Below are positions 28,388 through 37,101 of a stretch of 64,000 nucleotides of DNA, in pieces (positions within the stretch are counted from its first letter, which is position 1; the number at the start of each line of letters is the position of its first letter). The translations under genes and the position numbers were made by a program. Under the pieces are notes generated by a model. The model did not search any database. It was not told where the DNA came from and worked only from the letters and a program-made list of their open reading frames with translations. Source of the stretch: Flavobacterium agricola (lineage in GTDB: Bacteria > Bacteroidota > Bacteroidia > Flavobacteriales > Flavobacteriaceae); NCBI RefSeq assembly GCF_025919725.1, contig NZ_CP081495.1:434001-498000 (forward strand), written 5' to 3'.

Positions 28388-29314
28388 ATGAGCAATCAAG
28401 TTACCACACAACAACAAAACAAACCTATCACAGTGAAAGGCTTGTTTAACGCTGAAACTACTAAAAAAAGATTTGAAGAACTATTAGGAAAAAAAGCACA
28501 AGGCTTTATTTCTAGTGTTATCCAAATAACAAGTAATAACAAACTACTTGCAGCAGCTAACCCAACGTCAATACTGAACTCAGCTGTAATGGCTGCAACA
28601 TTGGACTTGCCTATTAATCAGAACTTAGGCTTCGCGTGGATTGTACCCTATAAAGGTGAGGCGCAATTTCAAATGGGCTGGAAAGGCTACGTGCAACTAG
28701 CTATAAGAACAGGACAGTATAAATCAATAAATGTAATTGAGGTTTATGAAAATCAATATAGAAAATGGAATGCTTTAACCGAAGAATTAGATGCTGATTT
28801 CGATATTGATGGAGTAGGAGAGGTAATAGGTTATGTAGCTTATTTTAAGCTAACAACCGGTTTTGAAAAAACGCTGTATTGGAGCAAAGACAAAATTAAA
28901 AGACACGCTTCTAAGTATTCACAAACCTACGGTAAGAAAAACAAGCAAGGAAACTTAGTGCACTCACCTTGGAATGATGCTGATCAGTTTGATGAAATGG
29001 CCAAGAAAACATTAGTTAAACAACTTATTTCAAAATGGGGTATCATGAGTATTGAATTAAACAAAGCGGTTGAATCTGACCAAGCTGTTATTGAAGATGA
29101 TGGCAACTTCAAGTATGTTGATAATGAATCAACCATTGATGTTCAGGTAAATGAAGAAGTAACAAGAGCTTTAGAGTTTATGCAAAACGTAAATACGTTG
29201 GATGATTTAAAAAGTTTTAAAGAAAGTATTTCAGAAGATTTATTGATTCAAATAGAATCTGATATCAACGAAAAAGAAAATCAACTTTTGTTTAACGAAG
29301 CTATCCAGGAGTAA
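28388..29314 (+). CDS. recT: RecT-family single-strand annealing protein
   Basis: A 308-residue phage recombinase of the RecT/Redbeta superfamily. The family core is clear: SVIQITSNNKLLAAANPTSI, NSAVMAATLDLPINQNLGFAWIVPY, AQFQMGWKGYVQLAIRTGQY and HSPWNDADQFDEMAKKT.LKQL. It anneals complementary single strands made by the exonuclease that the next gene encodes. The stop overlaps the start of that gene (TAATG), so the two are made together. Confidence 0.95.
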   Translation: MSNQVTTQQQNKPITVKGLFNAETTKKRFEELLGKKAQGFISSVIQITSNNKLLAAANPTSILNSAVMAATLDLPINQNLGFAWIVPYKGEAQFQMGWKGYVQLAIRTGQYKSINVIEVYENQYRKWNALTEELDADFDIDGVGEVIGYVAYFKLTTGFEKTLYWSKDKIKRHASKYSQTYGKKNKQGNLVHSPWNDADQFDEMAKKTLVKQLISKWGIMSIELNKAVESDQAVIEDDGNFKYVDNESTIDVQVNEEVTRALEFMQNVNTLDDLKSFKESISEDLLIQIESDINEKENQLLFNEAIQE

Positions 29315-30204
29315 TGAATGTATTTGATAACTATTTATTTAGATGTTCAAGTTTGGGTAAGATTATGGTGGGGATAAACCCACCGCTTACTTCAAATCAA
29401 GAGGCAGAACTTGCAAGGCTTTCTGAAAAACATAAGTCAGCTAAATTAACCGATAAGCAAATAATCACCTTAGGGGATTTACTGAATAAAAAAAGTAATC
29501 CAAGGGATTTGACTATCGGAGTTAAAAACTACTTAGCTGAGCTCCATGTAGAAACTTTGTTTTCACGATCAAAATATATAACAAACAAGTATTGTGAAAA
29601 AGGTATAAATGTCGAAGAACAGTCATTGACTTTATATACGGTTACTCAACATAAATTTTTGCAAAAAAATAAAGAAAGATTTAATAATGAGTACATAACA
29701 GGTGAGCCGGATAACAAGCAAGGAATTATTCGAGACATTAAATCAAGTTGGGATTTTTCAACCTTTCCATTTCACGACATTGACCTAAAAAACAAAGCTT
29801 ACTATTGGCAGATGCAGGGCTACATGTGGCTAACGGGCCTAAAAAAAGCAGAAATAGCCTATTGTTTGGTTGATACGCCTTTTAAAAATATTGATGATGA
29901 AATTAGAAGGCTTGACTGGAAATTCGAGCTTTTTGATTCAGACGGAAATATTAATGAGGACCGCATAGATTTGGTTGTTGAAACGATTTCAAATTTAATT
30001 TACACGCGAAAAGGACTTGAAGAGTATTGCAATCAATCTCCTAATATTCGCATAGAATGGTTTATGAATTTTAAAGAAGTTAATCCTAAGTACAGAGTTA
30101 AGATTTTTGAAATTGATTACAACCAAGAGGATATCGAATTAATGAAACTTCAAATTGTAAAATGTAGAGCGTATTTAAACGAATTGCAGAGCTCTATAAA
30201 TTAA
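29314..30204 (+). CDS. PD-(D/E)XK phage exonuclease (RecE/YqaJ-like partner of RecT)
   Basis: A 296-residue nuclease. The active-site signature is TGEPD at 129-133 and IIRDIKSSW with Asp141-x-Lys143, followed by YYWQMQGYMWLTG, the helix carrying the Gln/Tyr of YqaJ/Cas4-type nucleases. The gene overlaps recT by one base, the usual exonuclease-annealase pair of phage recombination modules. The enzyme is expected to resect linear double-stranded DNA to give the single strand that RecT binds. Confidence 0.85.
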   Translation: MNVFDNYLFRCSSLGKIMVGINPPLTSNQEAELARLSEKHKSAKLTDKQIITLGDLLNKKSNPRDLTIGVKNYLAELHVETLFSRSKYITNKYCEKGINVEEQSLTLYTVTQHKFLQKNKERFNNEYITGEPDNKQGIIRDIKSSWDFSTFPFHDIDLKNKAYYWQMQGYMWLTGLKKAEIAYCLVDTPFKNIDDEIRRLDWKFELFDSDGNINEDRIDLVVETISNLIYTRKGLEEYCNQSPNIRIEWFMNFKEVNPKYRVKIFEIDYNQEDIELMKLQIVKCRAYLNELQSSIN

Positions 30205-30210
30205 AAAAGA

Positions 30211-30495
30211 ATGAAAAAAATAGATTTTAGTCAGTTAAAACATAACGAAAATACCATAGAAAACCAGAAGCATTTTGATGATAATCAGCCTAAGTTTTCA
30301 AACCAATGCAAAATAGTTTATGAAGCCCTTTTACGAGGTGAAAAATTAACAACTGCATACGCTTTAATTCATTACGGAATAGGGGACTTAAGACGCCGTG
30401 TCAAAGACTTAAAAGACAACTTTAATGTTCCGGTTGAAAGCAGAAAATTACAAGGAAATTTCAAAGAATATTACTTACCAAAAAACACAAAATAA
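30211..30495 (+). CDS. HTH-type phage protein, 94 residues
   Basis: A basic protein. The segment QCKIVYEALLRGEKLTTAYA and the following HYGIGDLRRRVKDLKDNF fit a winged-helix domain used by phage and plasmid proteins to bind DNA (helix-turn-helix of the type that reads IxDLRRRxxDL). The C-terminal NFKEYYLPKN would be the wing. The role is unknown; it lies 6 bp after the exonuclease gene. Confidence 0.72.
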   Translation: MKKIDFSQLKHNENTIENQKHFDDNQPKFSNQCKIVYEALLRGEKLTTAYALIHYGIGDLRRRVKDLKDNFNVPVESRKLQGNFKEYYLPKNTK

Positions 30496-30496
30496 G

Positions 30497-30775
30497 ATGA
30501 ACGAAATACGATTTATTCAAGTAACACCAGAACAACTAAAAGAAGTTGTTAGCGAAGCAGTTAAAGTGCAGTTAGAAGATTTTAAAAAATCATTTGAAAA
30601 AGCAAAAGATGAAAATTTACTCAATAGTGATGAAGCTGCTGATTTCTTTAAAATAAGTAAAGTTACTCTATGGCGTTGGCGTAAAGATGGTACTGTACCA
30701 TTTTTAAGAAAAGGAAGTAAAGTTTACTTTAAGCGTTCTGATATTGAGAGCGCAATGGTTGCAATGCAGGAATAA
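30497..30775 (+). CDS. MerR/excisionase-type HTH protein, 92 residues
   Basis: The frame starts MNEIRFIQVTPEQLKEVVSE at ATG 30497, one base after the preceding stop; an upstream ATG at 30425 would overlap that gene by 71 bp and is not needed. The C-terminal domain LLNSDEAADFFKISKVTLWR followed by GTVPFLRKGSKVYFKRSDIE is the HTH_17 family used by excisionases and small regulators. It may control integrase directionality or early gene expression. Confidence 0.82.
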   Translation: MNEIRFIQVTPEQLKEVVSEAVKVQLEDFKKSFEKAKDENLLNSDEAADFFKISKVTLWRWRKDGTVPFLRKGSKVYFKRSDIESAMVAMQE

Positions 30776-30797
30776 TTAATTTTTTAAAAATATCAAA

Positions 30798-31592
30798 ATG
30801 GCAGAAAGTAAAAAGTCTTTTGTTCTTTACTCAGATCTTATAACAGTAGTTGAAAAACTGATAATTAAAGATAGAGAAAATAAGACAAACTACTCTGGAG
30901 AATTATTTTATCACATTCTACAATACATTAATGACAAGAACCCAATTCCAATTGATTTTATAGTTGAAATGGCGTTTGAGCCAATAAAGATTCAGCTTAA
31001 AAGAGACTTGCTAAAATACAGTGAAGTAAGGGAAAAAAGAAAGTTGGCAGGTAAGAAAGGGGGGATGAAAAGTGGTGAAGCAAGAGCAGGTTATGATTCA
31101 AAAAAAGAAGCAAATGAAGCAAATGCTTCGTTTGTTCAGCAAACTAAAGCAAACGAAGCTGTTAATGATAATGTTAGTGTTAATGATAATGTTAGTGTTA
31201 ATGATAATGTTAATGATATATATTCTACTGACGTAGAATATAATGCCGACGACGTTTTTTCAAAAAAAATAAATTCTGAAAATTCTCTTAAAAAATCAGA
31301 AATCAAAAAAGAAAGAAAAGTTGCGCCAAAAGAAAGAAACGAAGATTTTGCAAATGCTTTAAAAACACAAAACCCAAGTTGGAAGGAAAGTGTTTGCATG
31401 ATTTATAAAATTGGCGCTTCCGAAGTTGATCAACTGCTCGATGATTTTGTTTTATTTCTCGTCGCCCAGCAGAAAGTGCATTCTTCCAAAAAAGATTTTG
31501 TTGAGCATTTTAACAACTGGTCCAGAATACGGATTCAAACAAAAGTCAAACAACCGAGCCGCGAACCAACGGCTTTTGCAATAAACCGATAA
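30798..31592 (+). CDS. DUF6291-like phage replication-region protein
   Basis: A 264-residue protein. The N-terminal 95 residues (KKSFVLYSDLITVVEKL...GELFYHILQYINDKNPIPI) match the domain found upstream of helicase loaders in Bacteroidetes phages. A low-complexity linker with the repeated unit VNDNVS follows at about residues 121-138. The C-terminal 80 residues (NEDFANALKTQNPSWKESVC...HFNNWSRIRI) resemble the replisome-organiser tail that contacts a helicase loader. The next gene is a DnaC-like loader, so it is probably the origin-binding or primosomal partner. Confidence 0.7.
   Translation: MAESKKSFVLYSDLITVVEKLIIKDRENKTNYSGELFYHILQYINDKNPIPIDFIVEMAFEPIKIQLKRDLLKYSEVREKRKLAGKKGGMKSGEARAGYDSKKEANEANASFVQQTKANEAVNDNVSVNDNVSVNDNVNDIYSTDVEYNADDVFSKKINSENSLKKSEIKKERKVAPKERNEDFANALKTQNPSWKESVCMIYKIGASEVDQLLDDFVLFLVAQQKVHSSKKDFVEHFNNWSRIRIQTKVKQPSREPTAFAINR
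31156..31220 (+). repeat. 18-bp tandem repeat coding VNDNVS
   Basis: The unit GTTAATGATAATGTTAGT occurs twice in tandem with a further partial copy. It lies inside the coding region and changes linker length in steps of six residues. Confidence 0.7.
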
Positions 31593-31596
31593 AACT

Positions 31597-32463
31597 ATGG
31601 CGCAAAGCATAAAAAACATTTTGCAAAAACCAGTTTCTAAAAAAGAATACGAGTTTTTAAAACGATTTAAAAATTTAACCGAAGAAGAAGAGTCTAAAAT
31701 AAGGCGTTTTGAGCAAGAAAATAAACCGAAGCAAGTACTTGTTCCAAAAAATAATAAAAAGCGAACTCAGGGCGAATTTCTTACCAAAGAAACGCTGTGG
31801 AAAGTATTTCTAAAAGAGTTTTATATTCAAAACAATCGAAATTTCATAAAAACGCACGATTCGGTGGTGAATGTTTCAAGTGTGATGAAGTATTTTTTGA
31901 AAGATGAAACGTTTTTTGATTCGGTGAACTTGATAGCCAGTTTTGACGGCAAAAAACTTACTCCGAGTTTTGATAAAGGCTTGCTAATTATTGGCAATTA
32001 CGGAAACGGAAAATCCTCGATGATGAAGGCTTTTGCTGATGGAATTAACAAAGTTTACACTGAAGCATACAACGAAGGCTGGCAGACTCTTCCAGAATGG
32101 CAAAGCATTAGGTTTGGTTTTCATCGAGTTGTTGATGTAGTTACTGAATTTGAGGGAGTTGATAACCCAGAAGCAAAGAATTTATTCTTCAAAAGATACT
32201 CTAGATTTAGACACCTGTACGATGACATAAAGAAGGAAAAAATGGCTTCAAATTTTGGTAAAACGAACTTGATGAAAGAGATAATCGAAAAGCGATATGA
32301 CAACAAATCAAAGACTTTTTTAATCTGTAATTACGATGATAATTTTCCAAATAGTGTCGAAAATGCCTTACTAGAATTCGGTACAATTTACGGTGGCCAT
32401 ATCTTTGATAGGCTGTTTGAAATGTTTAATATCCTTGAGTTTAAAGGTAAATCGTTTAGGTAA
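31597..32463 (+). CDS. DnaC-like AAA+ helicase loader
   Basis: A 288-residue ATPase. The Walker A loop GNYGNGKSS lies at 133-141 and a Walker B/sensor region with FLICNYDDNFPNS follows. The C-terminal GTIYGGHIFDRLFEMFNIL fits the arginine-finger region of DnaC/IstB-type loaders, whose usual form is G.R..DR..EM. The N-terminal 85 residues would contact the helicase. The host helicase is presumably recruited, since no phage helicase gene is seen here. Confidence 0.82.
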   Translation: MAQSIKNILQKPVSKKEYEFLKRFKNLTEEEESKIRRFEQENKPKQVLVPKNNKKRTQGEFLTKETLWKVFLKEFYIQNNRNFIKTHDSVVNVSSVMKYFLKDETFFDSVNLIASFDGKKLTPSFDKGLLIIGNYGNGKSSMMKAFADGINKVYTEAYNEGWQTLPEWQSIRFGFHRVVDVVTEFEGVDNPEAKNLFFKRYSRFRHLYDDIKKEKMASNFGKTNLMKEIIEKRYDNKSKTFLICNYDDNFPNSVENALLEFGTIYGGHIFDRLFEMFNILEFKGKSFR

Positions 32464-32627
32464 TGATAGATTTAGAAATAAAAAAACTTGAAAAGAAAGT
32501 AATTCATTCGTTTTTAAATCTTGAAGAAAACACAGTTCCTGCTTTAGCTAAAAAATACAAATTACCAGAATCAAGAGTTCATAAAATATTAGACAAGTAC
32601 TTGAATTCAATAAAAGCTAAGAACTAA
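32463..32627 (+). CDS. Small HTH-like phage protein, 54 residues
   Basis: ATG 32463 overlaps the stop of the loader gene by one base. The product MIDLEIKKLEKKVIHSFLNL continues with TVPALAKKYKLPESRVHKIL, a clear helix-turn-helix pattern. It is likely a small regulator; target unknown. Confidence 0.6.
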   Translation: MIDLEIKKLEKKVIHSFLNLEENTVPALAKKYKLPESRVHKILDKYLNSIKAKN

Positions 32628-32644
32628 CAATTAAAAAAAGTAAA

Positions 32645-32818
32645 ATGAGAACTGAAGTTATTGATGCGCTTGTAGGATTGAAATCCCAATTGAAAGACAT
32701 CTACGATAAAATTTCTGCCTCAAGTAAAAGCATAGAAGAGGCTCAAATTAATTTAAAACCTCTTTGTGGTCTTGAAATAGAAATTGAGAAAGTGATAAAA
32801 AAAATAAATAGTAAGTAG
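32645..32818 (+). CDS. Small coiled-coil phage protein, 57 residues
   Basis: The frame reads MRTEVIDALVGLKSQLKDIY and continues in heptad-like helix to the end (EIEIEKVIKKINSK). It could dimerise. No family recognised. It is supported by operon position and codon use. Confidence 0.5.
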   Translation: MRTEVIDALVGLKSQLKDIYDKISASSKSIEEAQINLKPLCGLEIEIEKVIKKINSK

Positions 32819-32841
32819 CCTACAAAGGGCAAATAAAATGT

Positions 32842-33282
32842 TTGTTAAAAACAGTATTCATTGGCATTGACCCGGATGTAACCAAATCTGGAGTAGCCTT
32901 AAAAAATGGTAAAGAGTTCGAACTATTTAATTTAACCTTCTTTGAGCTGTTCGAGTTCTTAGAACTTCAAAAACAAGAAGCTGAGATTATCAACAAAAAA
33001 CTAATAGTTGTAATCGAATGTGGCTTCTTAAATAAATCCAACTGGCATAAAAAAGCAAATGCCTCTGCATCTATGAACTCCAAAATAGGTGAGAGAACAG
33101 GCGCCAATTTTGAAACTGCCAAGAAAATCTGTGAAATGTGTGAGTACCTGCAAATAGACTTTAGGCAAATAAGGCCAACAAAGTCTAAGGTAAATGCTGC
33201 CTTTTTTTCGCAAATAACCGGATATAAAAAACGAAGTAATCAAGAACAACGAGACGCTTATATGCTGATCCACGGATTGTAA
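32842..33282 (+). CDS. RuvC-like (RNase H fold) phage resolvase
   Basis: A 146-residue nuclease of the RuvC fold. Asp10 in FIGIDPDVTKSGVA, Glu59 in VVIECGF and Asp138 in EQRDAYMLIHG supply the catalytic acids in the right order. Such phage enzymes cut Holliday junctions or branched replication products before packaging. The only in-frame start is TTG 32842; an ATG 4 bp upstream is out of frame and closes after ten codons. The N-terminus MLKTVFIGIDP fits the family, so TTG is accepted. Confidence 0.82.
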   Translation: MLKTVFIGIDPDVTKSGVALKNGKEFELFNLTFFELFEFLELQKQEAEIINKKLIVVIECGFLNKSNWHKKANASASMNSKIGERTGANFETAKKICEMCEYLQIDFRQIRPTKSKVNAAFFSQITGYKKRSNQEQRDAYMLIHGL

Positions 33283-33313
33283 AATAGTGGATCAGCTTTT
33301 AAAAAACATTCTT

Positions 33314-33715
33314 ATGAAAGGAACAGAAAATTTTAAAAGCATTATCGCAAATCACTTACAAAGTGTAGCCGATAGAGATCCATTATTTGCAAAAAGTTAC
33401 AGTAAAGAAAGTAAAAACATTGATGAGTGTATTAATTACATTTTATCAGAAGTTCAAAAATCAAAATGTAATGGCTTTGCTGACGATGAAATATTCAACA
33501 TGGCAATTCATTACTACGATGAAGATGATATTAAAAATATTAAGGCAACAACCGTAAGAGTCGTAGTCAATCATTCATCTGAAACAAATCAAAGCAATTC
33601 TGTTGTTGAAAAACAAAAGGAAGTTCCGGTTCGAAAATTGAAACAACAAGTAAAAATTCAACCGGAAGTAAATATTGGAAAACAAGTTTCACTTTTTGAC
33701 TTTCCAGGCGTATGA
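33314..33715 (+). CDS. PcfK-like protein
   Basis: A 133-residue protein beginning MKGTENFKSIIANHLQSVAD. The segments NIDECINYILSEVQKSKCNG and FADDEIFNMAIHYYDEDDI are the PcfK-like signature named after plasmid pCF10. An upstream ATG at 33287 would add nine residues that are not part of the family N-terminus. The C-terminus (VSLFDF) looks like a short linear motif for binding a partner, possibly the sliding clamp (Q..SLFDF). The gene overlaps the PcfJ-like gene by four bases (ATGA). Confidence 0.85.
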   Translation: MKGTENFKSIIANHLQSVADRDPLFAKSYSKESKNIDECINYILSEVQKSKCNGFADDEIFNMAIHYYDEDDIKNIKATTVRVVVNHSSETNQSNSVVEKQKEVPVRKLKQQVKIQPEVNIGKQVSLFDFPGV

Positions 33716-34995
33716 AACCAAGAACAAAACTACAGCATAAACTTGTAGAGTATTCGAATTGGCTTACTCCAGGAGTAGAAAAAAAGATTTTGCAATATGC
33801 TTATTCTAATTGCAATTCTAAATATGGGTTTAGCACCGGTAAAACGTATTGGTGTGGCCTTTGTGGAGATACACATTCAGCAAAAGAAATTGTAAGTAAC
33901 GAGGTTACTTGTATTTCATGTGACAGTGAGCTGCATATTATAGAAACTAAAAAGAGAAAGTTTTATGAGAGTTATTACATCGCATTTGCAGAAGATATGT
34001 TCGAATATCAAGTAATTAGGTATTTTTATGTTACAACCAATTATCGAAAAGGAGAGTCGTGGAAAACTAATGTTTTAGAATGTATTCAGCAATTTCACAC
34101 GAATCATGATTTTTATTTAATTGGTCGATTAACACAAGGGCATGGCGATCCATTGTACGGACAAATGGAGTTTCGAAATCCGAGTTATTACAGCCAATTT
34201 GCATACAATCCTTGGCCATCAGCTTATCATCCAGACTCTACATTTTTACCAGAATATCAAAAAAAAGGATGCGTGGGTGATTTTGGAAACGTTCGTTTTT
34301 ATGATTTAAAAAAACATCTAAACTGGGACTGTCCAAAAACCGAAACTTTATTAAAAGCAAAAGCAACAGAATTGCTTAAGGTTGCACTAAGGGATAGTAA
34401 CAAAATTGCTAGATATTGGGACACGGTTAAAATATGCCTTAGAAATAATTACCAGCCCCATGACGGTGGTATGTACATAGATTATGTTGAACTTCTTGAA
34501 CGTTTTGGAAAAGATTTAAGGAATTCTAAATATGTATGTCCTGCTAATTTAAAAGAAGAACACGATCGCTATGTAAAAAAGGCAAAGCTTCATCAAAAGA
34601 AAATCGACCTTAAAAATCAGATAAGACAAAAAGCAATAGATGACGAAGCATACCAAAAAGCTAAATCAATCTACTTTGATCTAATCTTCAGAAGTAATAA
34701 TTTAGTAATTGAGCCTTTAAAATCTATTGATGATTTTATTAAAGAATCAGAAGTGCACAAGCATTGCGTGTATTCAAACAAATACTACAACAAACAAAAT
34801 TCATTGATATTATCTGCCAAGGTAAACAATCAAAGAGTTGAAACTATTGAAATAGATATTGAACAGCTTGAAGTAATTCAATCTAGAGGTTTACAAAATC
34901 AAGCCTCAAAGTTCAACAAACAAATTTTAGAGCTATTAAACAACAATCTTCATCAAATAGCTCAAGTAAAAAACAACCTATCACAAACAGCATAA
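33712..34995 (+). CDS. PcfJ-like protein
   Basis: A 427-residue protein. An N-terminal zinc-binding cluster (CGLCGDTHSAKEI..., then CISC) is followed by a long middle part and the PcfJ signature near the C-terminus: IKESEVHKHCVYSNKYYNKQ, then ETIEIDIEQLEVIQSRGLQN. PcfK/PcfJ pairs occur in conjugative plasmids and in Bacteroidetes phages next to replication and recombination genes. The biochemical role is unsettled. It is the last gene of the early operon before the defence cassette and is followed by a strong terminator. Confidence 0.86.
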   Translation: MKPRTKLQHKLVEYSNWLTPGVEKKILQYAYSNCNSKYGFSTGKTYWCGLCGDTHSAKEIVSNEVTCISCDSELHIIETKKRKFYESYYIAFAEDMFEYQVIRYFYVTTNYRKGESWKTNVLECIQQFHTNHDFYLIGRLTQGHGDPLYGQMEFRNPSYYSQFAYNPWPSAYHPDSTFLPEYQKKGCVGDFGNVRFYDLKKHLNWDCPKTETLLKAKATELLKVALRDSNKIARYWDTVKICLRNNYQPHDGGMYIDYVELLERFGKDLRNSKYVCPANLKEEHDRYVKKAKLHQKKIDLKNQIRQKAIDDEAYQKAKSIYFDLIFRSNNLVIEPLKSIDDFIKESEVHKHCVYSNKYYNKQNSLILSAKVNNQRVETIEIDIEQLEVIQSRGLQNQASKFNKQILELLNNNLHQIAQVKNNLSQTA

Positions 34996-35030
34996 TTTAT
35001 ACACTAATATTTTTATACTTATAGTTGTAT

Positions 35031-35066
35031 TAAAAAAGCCAATTTTTTAAAATTGGCTTTTTTTGT
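35031..35066 (+). terminator. Terminator of the early phage operon
   Basis: AAAAGCCAATTTT pairs with AAAATTGGCTTTT around a short TT loop and is followed by a T-run. It closes the PcfK/PcfJ transcript. Confidence 0.9.
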
Positions 35067-35553
35067 TTATAAAATAACTTCACTAGACTTCTGGTTTTAA
35101 AAAACAACTAATATTTCATTTTCAATGTTCAGAAATGTTAAATAGTTTAACTAACTTTCACAAGATTTCATTTACTCAAATAAAAGGCCTATTTACTATA
35201 AATAGTATTCATAAGGCTTCTTAAAATGTAATTTTAAATATTTTACATTTCAATGTCTTAAAATGGCTTTTTAAAGAGTTAAATTTGATAAAAATCAATT
35301 ACATCAGATTTCAAGGCATAACGGTTTCTGATATTAATAAAAGATAAGGACTGTTAACATTTACAAAAATGAATTAAAGCTTTAGCAATGATTAAAATTT
35401 AATGTTCTATATAAGCAGCAAAAAAAATAGATTATTAAATATCAATGTTTGCTTTTTTTAAAATGGAATTTAAAAACAGCTATTAAACCAATAAGTTTTA
35501 ATATAACTAACAAATTAAAATTTGTTTCAGTTATGATATAAATAAAAATTAAT
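35067..35553. other. Gene-free left edge of the defence cassette
   Basis: Nearly 490 AT-rich bases without a reading frame. It holds two small hairpins (CTATTTA/TAAATAG at 35189-35205; AAATGTAA/TTACATTT at 35224-35250) and TTGAT/ATCAA at 35285-35298. It also carries the left copy of the edge repeat (35308-35332). The promoter of hsdM must lie near the right end. Confidence 0.6.
35308..35332 (+). repeat. Left copy of the inverted edge repeat of the cassette
   Basis: ATTTCAAGGCATA (35308-35320) and, three bases on, GTTTCTGAT (35324-35332). Both recur in the same order on the opposite strand at 45954-45925, with an eight-base spacer. Confidence 0.55.
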
Positions 35554-37101
35554 ATGACAAGTCAAGCGCAGAGAGCAGAATTGCAAAATAAGATATGGAA
35601 AATAGCCAACGATGTTCGTGGCTCGGTAGATGGGTGGGATTTTAAACACTTTGTTTTAGGAACCCTTTTTTACCGTTTTATTAGTGAAAATTTCACCGAT
35701 TACATAGAAGCCGGTGACAAATCTGTTAACTATGCAAAATTCAAGGATACTGACATTCCTGAAGAAGTAAAAATTGATGCCATTAAAACTAAAGGATATT
35801 TTATTTATCCTTCTCAGTTATTTATAAACGTACAAGCAAACGCTAATAACAACGAAAACTTAAATACCGACTTAAAACAAATTTTTACCGATATTCAAAA
35901 TTCTGCAAATGGTTATCCTTCAGAGCAAGATATCAAAGGTTTGTTTGATGATTTTGATACTACAAGTTCGCGTTTAGGAAATAGCGTACCCGAAAAAAAC
36001 CAACGTTTGGCGGCAGTGTTAAACGGTATTGCTGAGTTAAATTTTGGCTCTTTTGAGAAAACAAAGATTGACCTGTTTGGTGATGCATATGAGTTTTTGA
36101 TTAATAACTATGCAGCCAATGCGGGTAAATCAGGAGGTGAGTTTTTTACGCCACAAGAAGTATCGAATCTTTTAGCGCAAATTGCTTTGCATAAGCAAAC
36201 CAAAGTAAACAAAATTTACGATCCTGCAGCTGGGTCTGGCTCGCTATTATTGCAAGCGAAAAAACACTTCGATGATCATATTATTGAAGAAGGTTTCTAT
36301 GGTCAAGAAATTAATCATACTACCTACAACTTAGCCCGTATGAATATGTTTTTACACAATGTAAACTACGATAAATTTCATATTGCTTTAGGTAATACGT
36401 TAACGAATCCTCATTTTTTAGACGACAAGCCGTTTGATGCCATTGTATCTAATCCGCCTTACTCTGTAAGTTGGATTGGTAATGACGACCCAACCTTGAT
36501 TAACGACGAACGTTTTGCTCCAGCAGGTGTGTTAGCGCCCAAATCTAAAGCAGATTTTGCTTTTGTAATGCACGCGTTAAGCTATTTATCGGGTACAGGT
36601 CGTGCAGCTATTGTTTGTTTTCCGGGTATTTTCTATCGTGGGGGTGCAGAACAAAAAATCCGTAAATATTTAGTAGATAATAATTTTGTTGAAACGGTAA
36701 TTTCCTTAGCTCCTAATTTATTTTACGGAACAAGCATTGCGGTAAATATCTTAGTATTATCGAAACATAAAACCGATACCAAAACACAGTTTATTGATGC
36801 TAGTGGTGAAGCGTTCTTTAAAAAGGTAACAAATAACAATATGTTAGAAGAAAATCATATTGATAAGATTATGACTATTTTCGATACCAAAGAGAACATA
36901 GAACATGTAGCCATTTTAATAGATAATAAACAAATTGCTGAGAATGATTACAACCTATCGGTAAGCTCGTATGTAGAAGCGAAAGATACACGCGAGGTAA
37001 TTAATATTGAAACGCTGAATAAAGATATCGATCAAACAGTAAAAAACATCAACGAGCTTCGTGCTTCTATTGCTAACATCATTAAAGAGATCGAAGCATG
37101 A
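35554..37101 (+). CDS. hsdM: Type I restriction-modification system, methyltransferase subunit
   Basis: A 515-residue N6-adenine methyltransferase. The N-terminal HsdM helical domain (QNKIWKIANDVRGSVDGWDF) is followed by GEFFTPQEV, the SAM-binding DPAAGSGS at 223-230 and the catalytic NPPY at 300-303. The length is normal for HsdM. With HsdS it methylates the recognition site; with HsdR it cuts unmodified DNA. The gene overlaps hsdS by four bases (ATGA). All known motifs are intact. Confidence 0.96.
   Translation: MTSQAQRAELQNKIWKIANDVRGSVDGWDFKHFVLGTLFYRFISENFTDYIEAGDKSVNYAKFKDTDIPEEVKIDAIKTKGYFIYPSQLFINVQANANNNENLNTDLKQIFTDIQNSANGYPSEQDIKGLFDDFDTTSSRLGNSVPEKNQRLAAVLNGIAELNFGSFEKTKIDLFGDAYEFLINNYAANAGKSGGEFFTPQEVSNLLAQIALHKQTKVNKIYDPAAGSGSLLLQAKKHFDDHIIEEGFYGQEINHTTYNLARMNMFLHNVNYDKFHIALGNTLTNPHFLDDKPFDAIVSNPPYSVSWIGNDDPTLINDERFAPAGVLAPKSKADFAFVMHALSYLSGTGRAAIVCFPGIFYRGGAEQKIRKYLVDNNFVETVISLAPNLFYGTSIAVNILVLSKHKTDTKTQFIDASGEAFFKKVTNNNMLEENHIDKIMTIFDTKENIEHVAILIDNKQIAENDYNLSVSSYVEAKDTREVINIETLNKDIDQTVKNINELRASIANIIKEIEA

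Noticed and set aside
31156..31220. CRISPR-like repeat
   Set aside because: The copies are directly adjacent, in frame and without spacers, so this is a coding tandem repeat.
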